Shown here one piece after another: positions 10,941 to 21,900 of a stretch of DNA of 64,000 nt. The number at the start of each line of letters is the position of its first letter. The stretch's first letter is position 1. The DNA comes from Rapana venosa (lineage: Eukaryota; Mollusca; Gastropoda; Neogastropoda; Muricidae). The stretch covers positions 37,972,336 to 38,036,335 of the forward strand of contig CM054138.1 of assembly GCA_028751875.1 (NCBI GenBank), in the 5' to 3' direction. The notes under the pieces were generated by a model. That model made no database searches. It was given only the letters and a program-made list of their open reading frames with translations, and was not told the DNA's origin. A program made the translations under genes and the position numbers.

Positions 10941-13900
10941 CCCCAAAATTTTTTTTTTTTTACCGGGAAAAAATTGGGGGAAGGGAAAAAAAAATTTTTT
11001 AAAAATTGGTTTTTTGTTCCTTTTTTGGGGGGGGGGGTTTTTTTTTAAAAAAAATTTTTAAAAAGAAAAAAAAATTTTTTAATTTTTTTTTCCCCCTTTT
11101 TTTTTTTTTTTCCCCCAAAAAATTTTTTTTTTAAAAAAGGGGGTTTTTTTTTTAAAAAAAAAATTTTTCAAATTAAAGGGCCCCCTTTTTAAAACCCCCC
11201 CCTTTTTTTATTTTTTTTGGGAAAAGGGGAAAAAAAAAAATTTTTCGAATTTTTTTTTGGGGGAAAAAAAAAAATTTTTCCCAAAAACCCCCCCCAAAAA
11301 AAGGGGCCTTTCCCCTTTTTTTTTTTTTTTTTAAAAAAAAAAAGGGGGTTTTTCCCCCAAAAACCCCTTTTTAAAAAAATTTTTTTTTTTTTTTAAAAAA
11401 AAAAGGGTTTTTTAAAACCAAAAAAAAAAAAATTTAAACCCCAAAAAAACCCCAAAAAAAAAAAGGGGAAAAAAAAAAATTGGTTTAAAATTTTTTTTTT
11501 TTTTTAAAAAAAAAATTTTTTTTTCCTTTGGGGTTTTTTTTTTAAAAAAATTTTTAAAATTTTTTTCCCCCCTTTTTTTTTTTTTGTTTTTCCCTTTTTT
11601 AAAAAAAAAAACCCCCCAAAAAAAAAGGGGGGGGGGGAAAAAAAAAAGGGGGGGGGGGGTTAAAAAAATTTTTTTCCCCTTTTCCCCCTTTTTTTTGGCC
11701 CTTTTTTCCCCTTTTTTTTTTTTTTTTAATTTTTTTTTTTTGGGGGGGGGGGCCCCAAACCTTTTTTTTTTCCTTTTCCCTTTGGGGGTTTTGGGCCCCC
11801 CCGGGTTTTTTTCCCCCCCCCCGGGGTTTTTTGGGGGCCTTTTCCCTTTTTTAAAAAAAAAATTTTTTTTGGGTTTTTTGGGGGGGCCCCCCGGGGGGGA
11901 AATTTTACCTTTTTTGGGTTTCCCTTTTTTGGGGGGGGGGGGGCCAAGGGTTTTTGGGGGGCGTGGGGTTTTTTTTTCCCCCCTTATTTGTTTTTGGTTC
12001 CCCCCTTTTTGGGGGGGGCCCCAAAAATTTTTTTTTGAGGGGGGGGGAAGGGGGGGTTTTTTTTTTTAAAATTTAATTTGGGGTTTTGGGGTTTTTTTTT
12101 TTTTTCCCCCCCCCAAAAAAGGGGGGCCCTTTTTTTTTTTTTGGGGGAAAGGGGTTAAAAAAAGGGGGGGTCCTTTTTTCCCCGGGGGGGAAGGGGGGGG
12201 TTTTTTTTTTTTTTTTCCCCTTTTGGGGGTTTCCCCCCCCCCCCCAAAAACCCCCCCTTTTCCCCTTTTTTTTTTTTTTGTTTTAAAGGGGGAAAAATTT
12301 TTTTTTTGTTTTTGGTTTTCCCCCCCCCCGTTTTTGGGTTTTAAAGGCTTTTTTGGGGCCCCCCCCCCCAAAAAATTTTTTAAAATTTTTTGGGGGGGGG
12401 GGGAAAAGGGGAAAAGGGGGGGGAAAATTTTTTTTTTTTTTTCCCCCCGGGGGGCCCCCTCCCCCCGGGTTTTTCCCCCCCCCCAAAAAAAAAGGGGGGG
12501 GGGGCCCCCCCGGGGGGAAAGGTTTTTTGGGGGTTTTTCCCCCCCAAAAAAAAGGGGGGTTTTTTTAAAAAGGTTGGGGGGGTTTTTCCCTTTGGGGGCC
12601 CCCCCCCAAAAATTTTTTTAAATTTCCCAAAATTCCCTTTTTTTTTAAAAAACCCCAAAAAGGGGGGTTTCCCTTGGGGTTTTCTTCCGGGTTTGGGTTT
12701 TTTGGGGGGTTTTTTTTTTTGGGGGGGGGGGGTTTTTTTTTTTTTTGGGGGTTTTTCCCGGGGGGGGGGTCCTTTTTTTTAAAAATTTTGGGGGGGGGAA
12801 AAAAATTTTTTTTTTTGCCCGGGGGGGGCCCCCTTTTTTGGGGCCCATTTTTCCCCCCTTTTTTTTTTTTCCTTTTTTTTTAAAAAAATTTTTTTGGGGT
12901 TTTTTTTTTTTTTTCCTTTTTTTTTTTTTTGCCTTTTTTTATTTGGGGTTTTTTGGGGGGTTTTTTTTTTTTGGGGGTGTTTGGGGGGGGTTTTTGGGGG
13001 GGGGGGGGCCCTTTTTTGGGGGGGGACCCCTTTTTAAAAAATTTTTCCCTTTTTTGGTTTTTTTTGGTTTTTCCCTTTTTTTTCCCCCAAATTTTTTTTT
13101 TTTTGAATTTCCCCTTTTTCCCCTTTTTTTTTTTATTTCTTTTCCCCGGGGCCCCTTTTGGTACCCCCTTTTTTTTTTGGCTTTTTTTTTAATTTCCCCC
13201 CCGGGGGGGTTTTCCCCCTTTTCCCCTTTTTTTTTCCCTTTTTTTTTGGGTTTTTTTTTGGTTTCCTGGGAAGTTTTGTTGGGCCCCTTTTTTTTTTTTT
13301 TTTGGGGGGGGGCTTTTTCTTGTAAAATTCCTTTTTTCCTTTTTTTCCCCCGGGCCGGGGCCCAATGATTTTCCCGGGGGGGTTTTTTTTTTTTTTTTTT
13401 TTTTCCCCTTTGGTTTTTTTTTTTTGGGGTTTTTGGGGGGGTTTTTTCCCGGGGTTTTTCTTGGGGGAAAAAAAAACCCCGGTTTTTTTTCCCGGGCCCC
13501 AACCCCAAAAAAACCCCCTTTATTTGGGGGGGGAAAAAGGGGGTTTTTTTTTTTGGGGGGGGGGTTTTGGGGTTTTTCCCCTTTTTAAAGGGTTTTGGGG
13601 GGGGGCCCCCCCAAAAAAAAATTTTTTTTTAAATTTTTTTCCCTTTTTTCCCCGGGTTCCCCAAAATTTTTGGGTTTTTTTTTTTTTTTTGGGTTTTTTT
13701 TTTTTTTGGCCCCCTTTTTTTTTTTGCCGGTTTTTGGGGGGGGGGGGGTTTTTTTTTCCCCTTTTTTTTTGGGGGGGTTCCCGGGAATTTCCCCTTTTGG
13801 GGGGGTTTCCGTGGGGGGGTTTTTTTTTTGGGGGGCCCCCCTTTTCCCCCGGGGAACCCGGGGAAATTTTTTTTTTTCCCCCCCCTTTTTAAAAAAGGGG

Positions 13901-14670
13901 CCCCCCCCCCCCCCCGGGTTTTTTCCCCGGCCCCCCCCAAAATTTTTAAAAATTTTTTTTTTGGGGGGGTTTTTGGGGGTTTTTTGGGTTTTGGTTTAAA
14001 ACCCCCCCGGGGTTTTTTTTTTTGGGTTTTAAAAATTTTTTTTTCCCCCCCCCCCCAAAAAAGCCTTTAAAATTTAAAAAAAAACCCCCCCTTTTGGGGG
14101 GTTTTTTTAAAAAAAAAAAAAATTTTTAAATTTTTGGGGGGTTTTTTTTCCCCCCCCCCCCGGGGGGGGTTTTTTTGGGGGTTTCCCCCCCCCCCCGGTT
14201 TTTTTTGGGGGGGAAAAAGGGAAATTTTTGGGGGAAAAAAAAGGGGGGGCCCCCCCCCCCCCCCCCCGGGGGCCCCAAAAACCGGCCCCCTTTTTTTTTT
14301 TTTTTAAAATTTTTTTTTAAAATTTTTTTAAAAATTTTTTAAAAAAATTTTTTTTTTTAAAAAAAAAAATTTTAAAAAAAAAAGGGGGGGGGGAAAAAAA
14401 AAAATTTTTTTAAAAAATTTTTAAAAAATTTTCCCTTTTTTTTAAAGGGAAAATTTTTTAAAAATTTTTTGGGTTTTTTTTTTTTAGGAAAAATTTTTTT
14501 TTTTTAAAAAGGGAAAAAAATTTTGGCTTTAAAATTTTTAAACCCCTTTTTCCCTTTTTTTTAAAAAAGGGGCCCCCCGGGGGAAAGGGGAAAAAAGGGG
14601 GTTTTTTTTCCCCCAAAGGGTTTTTTTTGGGGGGGGAAAAAAAACCCCCCCCCCAAAAAAGGGGGAAAAA

Positions 14671-14708
<38 letters not shown>

Positions 14709-15400
14709 GGGGGGGTTCCCGGGGGGGCCCCCCGGGGGGAAAAGGGTTTTAAAAAAAAGGGGGGTTTTTTTTCCCCCCCAAAAAAAAAAAAAAAGGAATT
14801 TTAAAAAAAAGGGGGGGGTTTTTTTTCCTTTTGGGGGTTTTTTAAATTTTAAAAAAAAGGGGGATTTTAAAAAAAAAAAATTTTTGGGAAAACCAAAAAC
14901 CGGGGGTTGGGAAAAAAAGGGGGGGGGTTTTTTTTTTTAAAAAAGTTCCCCTTTTTTTTTTTCCCCCAAAAAATTAAAAACCCCCCCCCCCCAAAAAAGG
15001 CAAAAGGGGAAAAAAAATTTCCCCGGGGGGGCCCCAGAACGGGGCCCCCCCCCTTTTTTGGGGGGGGGGGGGGGGGGAAAAAAAATTTTGGAAAAGGGGG
15101 GGGGATTTAAAAAGGGGTTTTTTGGAAAAAAACCAAAAAAGGGGGGGGTTTTTCCCGGGGCCTCCCGGGGGTTTTTAGACCCTTTTTTTTGGGGAAAAAA
15201 CCCCCCGGGGAAGGGGGGGTTGGGGGGAAAAAAGGGGGAAAAAAAATAAAAACCCGGGAGGAATTTTTAACCCCAAAAAAAAAAAATTAAAAAAAAAGGC
15301 GAAATTCCCCAGGAAAAAATTTGGGGAAAAAAAGGGGGAAAAAAGGGGGGCCCTTTTTAAAAAAAAAAAAACCCCCCCCCCCCGATTCCAAAAAAAAAAA

Positions 15401-15431
<31 letters not shown>

Positions 15432-15677
15432 AAAAAAAGGGGGGGAAAAACCCCCCCAAAAAAAAAGGGGGGGGGGTTTTGGGGGGGGGGGGGGGGAGGG
15501 GGGAAAAAAAAAAAAATTTAAACCCGGGGGCCCCCCAACCAAAGGGGGGGAAAAGGGGAAAAAAAAAAAGGGGGGGCCCCCCCCCCGCCCCCCCAAGGGG
15601 CCCCCTTTAAAAAAAAAGGGGGGGAAAAAAAAAAAAAAAAGGGGAAAAAAAAGGGCCCCCAAGGGGGCCCCCCCCTT

Positions 15678-15768
<91 letters not shown>

Positions 15769-15780
15769 AAACCCCTTTTT
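8220..15780. other. Homopolymer-run tract, probable sequencing or assembly artefact
   Basis: Almost every position lies in a run of four or more identical bases, with all four bases affected, for about 7.5 kb. Apparent open frames here translate only to Phe, Gly, Pro and Lys with a few others and mirror each other on the two strands, as expected from runs alone. The tract grows gradually from the left and ends abruptly at 15.77-15.87 kb, where normal sequence returns. No genes are annotated. Confidence 0.9.
15680..15766 (+). repeat. Poly-G run of 87
   Basis: An uninterrupted run of 87 G closes the distorted tract about 100 bases before normal sequence resumes. Runs of this length in this setting are more likely base-call or consensus artefact than genomic DNA. 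Confidence 0.9.
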
Positions 15781-16216
15781 GGGGGAAAAAAAAAAAACCA
15801 AACCCCCCTTTTTAAAAACCCCCCTTTGGGGGTTAAAAATTTTGGAAAAATCAGAAAAGGAAGGGGGAAACCCTTTGGATGAGGAACCAAGCGAATGCGG
15901 ATTGGGGGGAATCACTGGTGAGAGGGTTCTTCAGACCAAGCAACATCAAGCGCGATTTGATACCCAGCGACTGAGAGACACCAACGTGATCTGAGGAACA
16001 GATTCCACATCCTGCAGAACATGACAGAACAGCATGACATGGAAGTAGGTCTGTACCTGACATGGAGCAACAAGGAAACATCGGTCATCAAAAGAAGAAG
16101 ACCAACAACGACTGGATCCAACAAGAGACCCCTCGATGCATCAAAAAGGGAACTTCTGCAAGTAGTTTCACGGCTACGAGAGAGGCAGACAAGTTGTACA
16201 GAGAGGCACACAGGAA

Positions 16217-16492
16217 GTGAAGAGACTCGCACGCCGTGACAAGAGAGAAGCCATGGACCAGCTGGCAGCTGAGGCAGATTTAGCCGCGGCCAAGGAGACA
16301 AGGTCACCAACAAAATATGCAACACATTTTAGAGGAGCGCTGCCGGGGACCAACTTCCCAAGGGGGCATAGGAACAAGGGAACTGTTGACAACAGAGAAA
16401 GAGCAAAAGAAAGATGGGCTGAACACTTCCAGGAATTCTCAACCGACCACTACCTACGAGACAGCGACATCCCAGAGCTACAAAAGACTTAG
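16217..16492 (+). pseudogene. LINE B linker and start of RT domain
   Basis: This is the longest open segment of the 5' half of LINE B, 91 codons. It carries the basic motif RLARRDKREAMDQLAAEA and the block RERAKERWAEHFQEFSTD, which in this LINE type lie directly before RT motif 1. The frame then ends at a stop and the RT continues in another frame (about 16500-16620, KNGKSPGQDN). It has no independent function. The supplying element would have used this region to bridge the endonuclease and polymerase domains. Confidence 0.7.
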
Positions 16493-16934
16493 ACATTGAT
16501 GTCAATCCCCCAACAAAGGAAGAGAAGAAGACCCTCAAGAACGGCAAGTCACCAGGCCAGGACAACCATGATTCCGAACTGTTCAAGGCAGATTCTGAAC
16601 TAGCAGCTGACATACGGGCAAACCATGGTCACAGCTGCATGGAAGAACGAGAAGGTACTGACAATTGGACCAAGGAGTGATAGTCAAAATCCCCAAGAAA
16701 GGAACCCTGAGCGACTGCAACAACTGGTTGTCGGTGCCGAGCTAGATACTGGTCATCATCAGAAGAATATCAGACGCTGTGGATGATGTACTGAGGAAGG
16801 AACAAGCAGGGTTCAGGAAGCAACGAGACTGTATTCACGCTCAGAAACATCATCGAACAGTGCACAGATTGGCAAAGACACCTGTATGTGAATTTTGTGG
16901 ACTTCGAAAAGGCATTTGACACTATGGCATCCCA

Positions 16935-17412
16935 TTGAAACTGGTACATTTTATCAAGAGCTTCTACGACAACTTCAGATGCTCTGTGGGCCATAGCAAC
17001 ACTGTCTTCGAATTCAACACTGGAGTAAGACAAGGTTGTGTGATGTCGGCAGTTCTCTTCCATCAGGCCATTGATTGGGTGATGAGGAAGACGACAGAAG
17101 ACACCTCAAGAGGGATTCGCTGGAGCCCTGTTCTCAACACTAGACGACCTTGACTTTGCGGATGACATGGCGCTGCTGTCACACACACACCAACATATCC
17201 AGGAGAAGACCAGCAGACTCCAAACATTCGGACAGCAAGTGGGGCTTCGTATTAGCACCAAGAAAACAGAGACAATGTCGCTCAATGTGAACACACCAGC
17301 CCCTGTGAAAGTGAATGGAACTGACCTGTGCCAGACAGACAAGTTCACATACCTTGGCAGCAGAGGGCCAAAAGATGACATCCACAACAGACTGGGCAAG
17401 GCCAGGTTTTGA
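16935..17412 (+). pseudogene. LINE B RT palm region
   Basis: Two frames (16935-17153 and 17167-17412) cover the RT palm. The first has KSFYDNFRCSVG and TGVRQGCVMSAVLFHQAIDW, the second MALLSHTHQHIQEKTSRLQ and FTYLGS. The FADD box falls across the frame change at 17155-17166 and is intact at the DNA level. One short indel separates the two frames, which could be either decay or a sequence error. The RT would copy element RNA at a nicked target; here the open frames are too broken to do so. Confidence 0.75.
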
Positions 17413-17489
17413 GCCACCGTTATCGGCATTCTGACTTCGATCCTAAAACACGACAGTAGCGCGCATGCGTTTTTTCAAATTTTCTCCTC

Positions 17490-17660
17490 CGTTCCTACCG
17501 GCACTAGGAACGGAATAGCCTACTCCTCCGAAAGGCCGAAAGGGTTTATAACAGATGCACAAGATGTGCATGCTTTCAAAAAAGGGTCCTCGATTTATAG
17601 TCTCATTCAAGGACTTTTGTGGATGCTAGCTCCGGAGTTTTGAGTGTCTTAAATGGAATA
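17490..17660 (-). mobile_element. tRNA-type SINE, diverged fragment
   Basis: The segment has gttcctaccggcac, tagcctactcctccgaaa, acaagatgtgcatgc and gatttatagtctcattcaa in the same order as the body of the SINE at 37085-37422. The head and tail are missing or unrecognisable. Confidence 0.55.
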
Positions 17661-19650
17661 GAATTGTAGAAAGCCATGTACTCTGTTTTCGGAGCAACGA
17701 GAAAATAGTATTCAAAACTGGCATGAAAGATAGGCAATGACAATGACTATAAGTTGATTGTGATCAGTTTTTAAGACCATTCACAAGGGGGCAGTAGGAA
17801 AGGGGGTGGGCACAATATACATATTGACCCCCCCCCCCCCCCCCAACCCCAAAATGTGACCAAATGATCATCGATTCATGATAAAAATATGTAGATCCAA
17901 ATATTCAGTCAGACACATTATTGCAAATCGTTCAGTCAGGCTGAGCACATGACTCGTACTATTTTGTCACTCAAGGGCTGATAGGAATGGAAAAAGTAGT
18001 GAGGGAAGCAGCAGATAAAAAGCAGAAAGACAGTAGAAAAATCTCTAAGGCAGAGTGAAAATTCACAGCCAACAACCAACAGTCGAAACAAAGGCAAGTA
18101 CTGTTACAAAATCGGCCAATCAGACGCAAATGACGGGTGTGTCTGAGTTTCTGCCTGCCAAAAGCACAACAGCTTACAATATTACAGTTTCTCGGAGGCT
18201 GTCATAGTGTTCAGTTGTAAGCTGGCAAGAATAAATCACTGTCTACAGCAATCACAATCAGTATTTTTTTTCTTTTGTCCATTGGAAGGACCTGCCAGAA
18301 CAGATGCCTAAGGCCTGTGTGTGCATAGCTGTGTATTAAACTGACAGTCTGGCCTAAAGCTTAAAGGTCAGTGTTGTTCTTTAGTGGAGCCCTAAGCCTC
18401 ATGTAAAACAGGTTGTGAGAAAATACGAAGACTGGCCACATTTTAGTTTGTAGGACATGTTCATTAGGAATTTCTGCCTTCCTTTTATGAGATCTTAATC
18501 TTTGGATTGAATGTTTGTCTTCCAAACAGGATGTAAAATTCCCGATTCATTCTGCCATGTGCATCTGGTAGTCACATAATTAAAGCTAACACTGAGTATG
18601 GTGCTGGTAATCAGTGGAGAGGCTCCGTCTTGTACGGTGTGTGATGAGTTTGCTTAAATCAATTCTGTCTAAATCCGGAGATTTATCAAAATGGTCATTA
18701 AAAATAATGTATGCATGCTAAAACTAAACACAAAAAAACCTTGACATTGCTGCAATGTAGTAAAACACTTTTCAGGAGAAAAAGGTTACACTTTTAGATT
18801 AAGCAATGGTTATTGTAAGCAGCAATATAATTATTTAGAGAAGAAATCCTGAACAAATATATTAAGGAAATATAACACATTTCAAACCAGCAATGACAAC
18901 AATGGGTGAGAATATGTCATTTTTCTATGTGCTGAAAAGAGGGGTAAAGAAATGACCTGTGGCAATCCCAACACTCCAAAAGGTTAAGGCACTTGCCACA
19001 GATGTAACCAAGAGATGAGTGGCGACAGACAATTTTCCCACACTGTCAGAAGTAGAACTTACAATAATACATGCCATTGCACGTCAGTCCGATGGTAGAC
19101 AGAACGTGCCCATACATGCCTCTTGGCTGTTTAAGATCATATAGAACTAGGCATGGACGTTGAACAAAGAGGCATATCTATAGGTGATTGTCCATAGACT
19201 ATCCTGAACACAAAGGCGGTCCTACACACGGGAAAAGAAGCGATCGTAATAAAATGAGAGTAAGGAAGGGCAGAAACAATGGAGGAATCGTGCTGGCGCA
19301 TAACGTGTCGATCTAAGAACATATTGCTGCTGGCTATCAGACCCTCTTGACCACCAATACACAAGAAGAAAAAACACACCTTTATACTGTATTCAGGCTG
19401 CAGACAGCGCGTGCCAGAGCAGACGTCTGTGATCTTTCTATTGACAGATGGTTAGTTAGAAGTCTGTTCTGAAGGTTCACCATGTTTCTCAGTAGTTCTC
19501 AAGCTTGATGCAGACTAGGCCTTAGAACTGCCATTTTTAAGGGATCTTAAATCCCTAGAACAGGCAATGCAAGCCTTTGGTTTGGGGAACGTGACCATTT
19601 GGAAGTTTTTACCTTTAAGACCATATTTTACAGCTGCCAGAGCAATGGAG
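17661..19650. other. Non-coding stretch, nothing recognised
   Basis: About 2 kb of ordinary-looking AT-rich sequence with stops in all frames, one poly-C run near 17830-17843 and no repeat, exon or RNA gene that I can identify. It may be host intergenic or intronic DNA. Confidence 0.5.
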
Positions 19651-19654
19651 AGGA

Positions 19655-19860
19655 TGGGATAACTTAGTGGTCACAGCACTCACTTTCCCCCAGCATCGAG
19701 CGTGGCTACCACTTGGAGAGTGACCGTTTGCGCGCCTTGGCTTCACTTCACCCAGCGGTAAATGGGTACCTGCAGGGAGAAGAGATCGTCGCTGTCCCCA
19801 GTATGCTAGAGAAGTTGAGGTTTCTGATGCCTCACCCTCCTAGGGCACATATGGGCAGAA
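19655..19860 (+). mobile_element. tRNA/5S composite SINE
   Basis: The copy starts with gataacttagtggtcac (tRNA A-box type), then catcgagcgtggctaccac, ttggagagtgaccgtttgcg, ggtaaatgggtacctgc and tgaggtttctgatgcctc. The order and text match the copy at 40457-40748 on the other strand. Confidence 0.7.
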
Positions 19861-20344
19861 ACTGATAAGATGCCAGAGGACATTTGGACGACATGAACAA
19901 GATCCACACTGAAAGCAGCAGAGGAAAAACAAATATATAAACGAATATTAAATATTATATTAAAACAAAAGAAAACAAAATTGTTTGGAAGTGATGATGT
20001 ATTGGAAACTAGCATCGCGCTGATTGCAAAGATTATCGCTAAAAGTTATGGGCCACAGTGTGGTACCCCAATAGTCTAACCAGAAGGGTTCAGCTATTCC
20101 TCCCTTGCATCGACAGATAATAAATATGCAGTCTCCTTGCACCGTGTGAACAATTTCCTCATTGTTATGTACAGCCACAACACGCGGGTGGCAGATTTGG
20201 TCAGAAAAATATATCTTTTGTACTTAGACCAGTGAACACGTACATGTGACAGAGAGGAAAAAAATGAATTTTTTTTTAAAGAGAAACACATGCGTGCTCG
20301 AGCGCTTCTGTGTGTTTACATATTGTTTTATTTTGAGGATTTTT

Positions 20345-20515
20345 AAACATGCAGTCCTCCTGTGGTCGGAGCTCTCGCTTGCAGCGTCGAGCGTGGTTAC
20401 CACTTGGATGGGTAAGCGTTTGCGCGCCTTTTCGCTTCAGTAAAGTCACACCCAGCTGTAAATGGGTACCTGCACTTAGGTCAGCAGCGAGGAAGAGGAG
20501 ATGGTCATTCTTTTT
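20345..20515 (+). mobile_element. tRNA/5S composite SINE, partial
   Basis: It carries gtggtcggagctctcgcttg, gcagcgtcgagcgtggttac, cacttggatgggtaagcg, ctgtaaatgggtacctgc and a short body. It is about 500 bases from the copy at 19655 and in the same orientation. Confidence 0.7.
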
Positions 20516-20589
20516 TGGTCCTCATGTACGTGCAGTTATCCGTTCTCAGCAAAAACACAATAACAGGCGGAATAGGTATTAACGGTGTG

Positions 20590-20720
20590 TGCAGGATGTT
20601 GTCCGTGATCCGAAGGATTTTCGGGGAGTGGAGACGGCACTGACGGAAAAAATCCTCTTGAACGGGTGTCCAGTGGTGGCTTGAACCTGGGCTGAAAAAC
20701 TAAGGCCATTAAATCGCGAG
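20590..20720 (-). mobile_element. tRNA-type SINE, diverged head fragment
   Basis: The text gatccgaaggattttcgggg, cctcttgaacgggtgtcc, ggcttgaacctgggc and aaatcgcgagcg follows the head half of the SINE at 37085-37422 in reduced similarity. The body and tail are absent. A GT microsatellite follows directly. Confidence 0.5.
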
Positions 20721-20721
20721 C

Positions 20722-20745
20722 GTGTGTGTGGTGTGTGTGTGTGTG

Positions 20746-20790
<45 letters not shown>

Positions 20791-20800
20791 TGTGTGTATG

Positions 20801-20832
<32 letters not shown>

Positions 20833-20904
20833 TGCGTGCGTGCGTGCGTGCGTTCGTGCGTGCGTACGTGCGTGCGTGCGTGCATTGCGAGTGCGCGCGC
20901 GCGT
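20722..20904 (+). repeat. Compound microsatellite (GT)n-(GTGC)n-(GC)n
   Basis: GT dinucleotides with a few T insertions (20722-20832) pass into GTGC tetranucleotides (20833-20885) and end in a short GC run (20892-20903). It is an alternating purine-pyrimidine tract. The cysteine-valine or threonine-histidine open frames across it are artefacts of the repeat. Confidence 0.9.
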
Positions 20905-21000
20905 AAAATGGTAGTGTATCCCAATATTTCTGATCAGATAACTCACTGCAATTGCTTGATATGGAGAGAGGATTCAGAATCAGATGCTTTTTAGTGTGGA

Positions 21001-21500
21001 NNNNNNNNNNNNNNNNNNNNNNNNNNNNNNNNNNNNNNNNNNNNNNNNNNNNNNNNNNNNNNNNNNNNNNNNNNNNNNNNNNNNNNNNNNNNNNNNNNNN
21101 NNNNNNNNNNNNNNNNNNNNNNNNNNNNNNNNNNNNNNNNNNNNNNNNNNNNNNNNNNNNNNNNNNNNNNNNNNNNNNNNNNNNNNNNNNNNNNNNNNNN
21201 NNNNNNNNNNNNNNNNNNNNNNNNNNNNNNNNNNNNNNNNNNNNNNNNNNNNNNNNNNNNNNNNNNNNNNNNNNNNNNNNNNNNNNNNNNNNNNNNNNNN
21301 NNNNNNNNNNNNNNNNNNNNNNNNNNNNNNNNNNNNNNNNNNNNNNNNNNNNNNNNNNNNNNNNNNNNNNNNNNNNNNNNNNNNNNNNNNNNNNNNNNNN
21401 NNNNNNNNNNNNNNNNNNNNNNNNNNNNNNNNNNNNNNNNNNNNNNNNNNNNNNNNNNNNNNNNNNNNNNNNNNNNNNNNNNNNNNNNNNNNNNNNNNNN
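21001..21500. other. Assembly gap of 500 N
   Basis: Exactly 500 unknown bases, a conventional placeholder for a gap of unknown or estimated size. Any feature across it is unsupported. Confidence 1.
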
Positions 21501-21900
21501 TGTTCCCGGTCAGTTGCCGTTATACTGTCCTCCCCACCCAATGTCCTAGCTGTTTTGTTTTGGTGGCGTTCGGGTCTAAAACTTATCCGTTTGGTAGCTT
21601 TCTTTTCGGCTTTGGCCTCAGCATTCATACGAGTCTCACTGGCCCCGGGAGGTTTCCTTCGCACGCAAAGTAAAAGTTTTCTCTGTTGCTGTTTCTGTAA
21701 CTTCTCTTTTTTTTACGGGACAGGGTTGTTAGCCCTGTGCCCAACCTGGGGAAGGGTTCTACCTTAGTGCCTCTTACGACATGCCTGGTTGGAGGACAGG
21801 GATCCTTATTCTTGCAATGCTCGCTTTGTAAGCATACCCCCGGAGTCCAAAAAGGGGGATTGGTTTGTACAGTGAAAAATAATAAGGAGATCAGGAAAGA
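21501..21900. repeat. Possible interspersed repeat, unclassified
   Basis: The text acgggacagggttgttagcc, ctgtgcccaacc and gcctcttacgacatgcc is reminiscent of dispersed repeats in invertebrate genomes, but I cannot name the family. There is no second copy in the window. Confidence 0.3.

Larger units (their letters stand above)
15905..17440 (+). mobile_element. LINE B, RTE/SR2-like reverse transcriptase remnant
   Basis: Clean sequence begins inside the linker before the RT of a non-LTR retrotransposon. Blocks in order are TQRLRDTN (15962), VKRLARRDKREAMDQLA (16217 onward), RAKERWAEHFQEF (about 16400), KNGKSPGQDN (about 16538), IPKKGTLSDCNNW (about 16690), an EQAGFRKQ block near 16800, NFVDFEKAFDT (about 16893), NTGVRQGCVMSAVLF (about 17015), the catalytic FADD (17155-17166) and FTYLGS (17344). 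At least five frameshifts break it, so it is a pseudogene despite the intact FADD. Its text closely matches the minus-strand remnant J at 30.7-32.7 kb. The right end near 17440 is truncated. The clade name is tentative. Confidence 0.8.

Noticed and set aside
8769..15915. Many open frames of 60 to 207 codons rich in Phe, Lys, Pro and Gly on both strands
   Set aside because: They follow directly from long homopolymer runs, mirror each other on opposite strands and carry no domain. The sequence itself is probably not genuine.
20579..21767. Open frames of 229 to 361 codons crossing 21001-21500
   Set aside because: They include 500 unknown bases and a microsatellite, so they have no evidential value.
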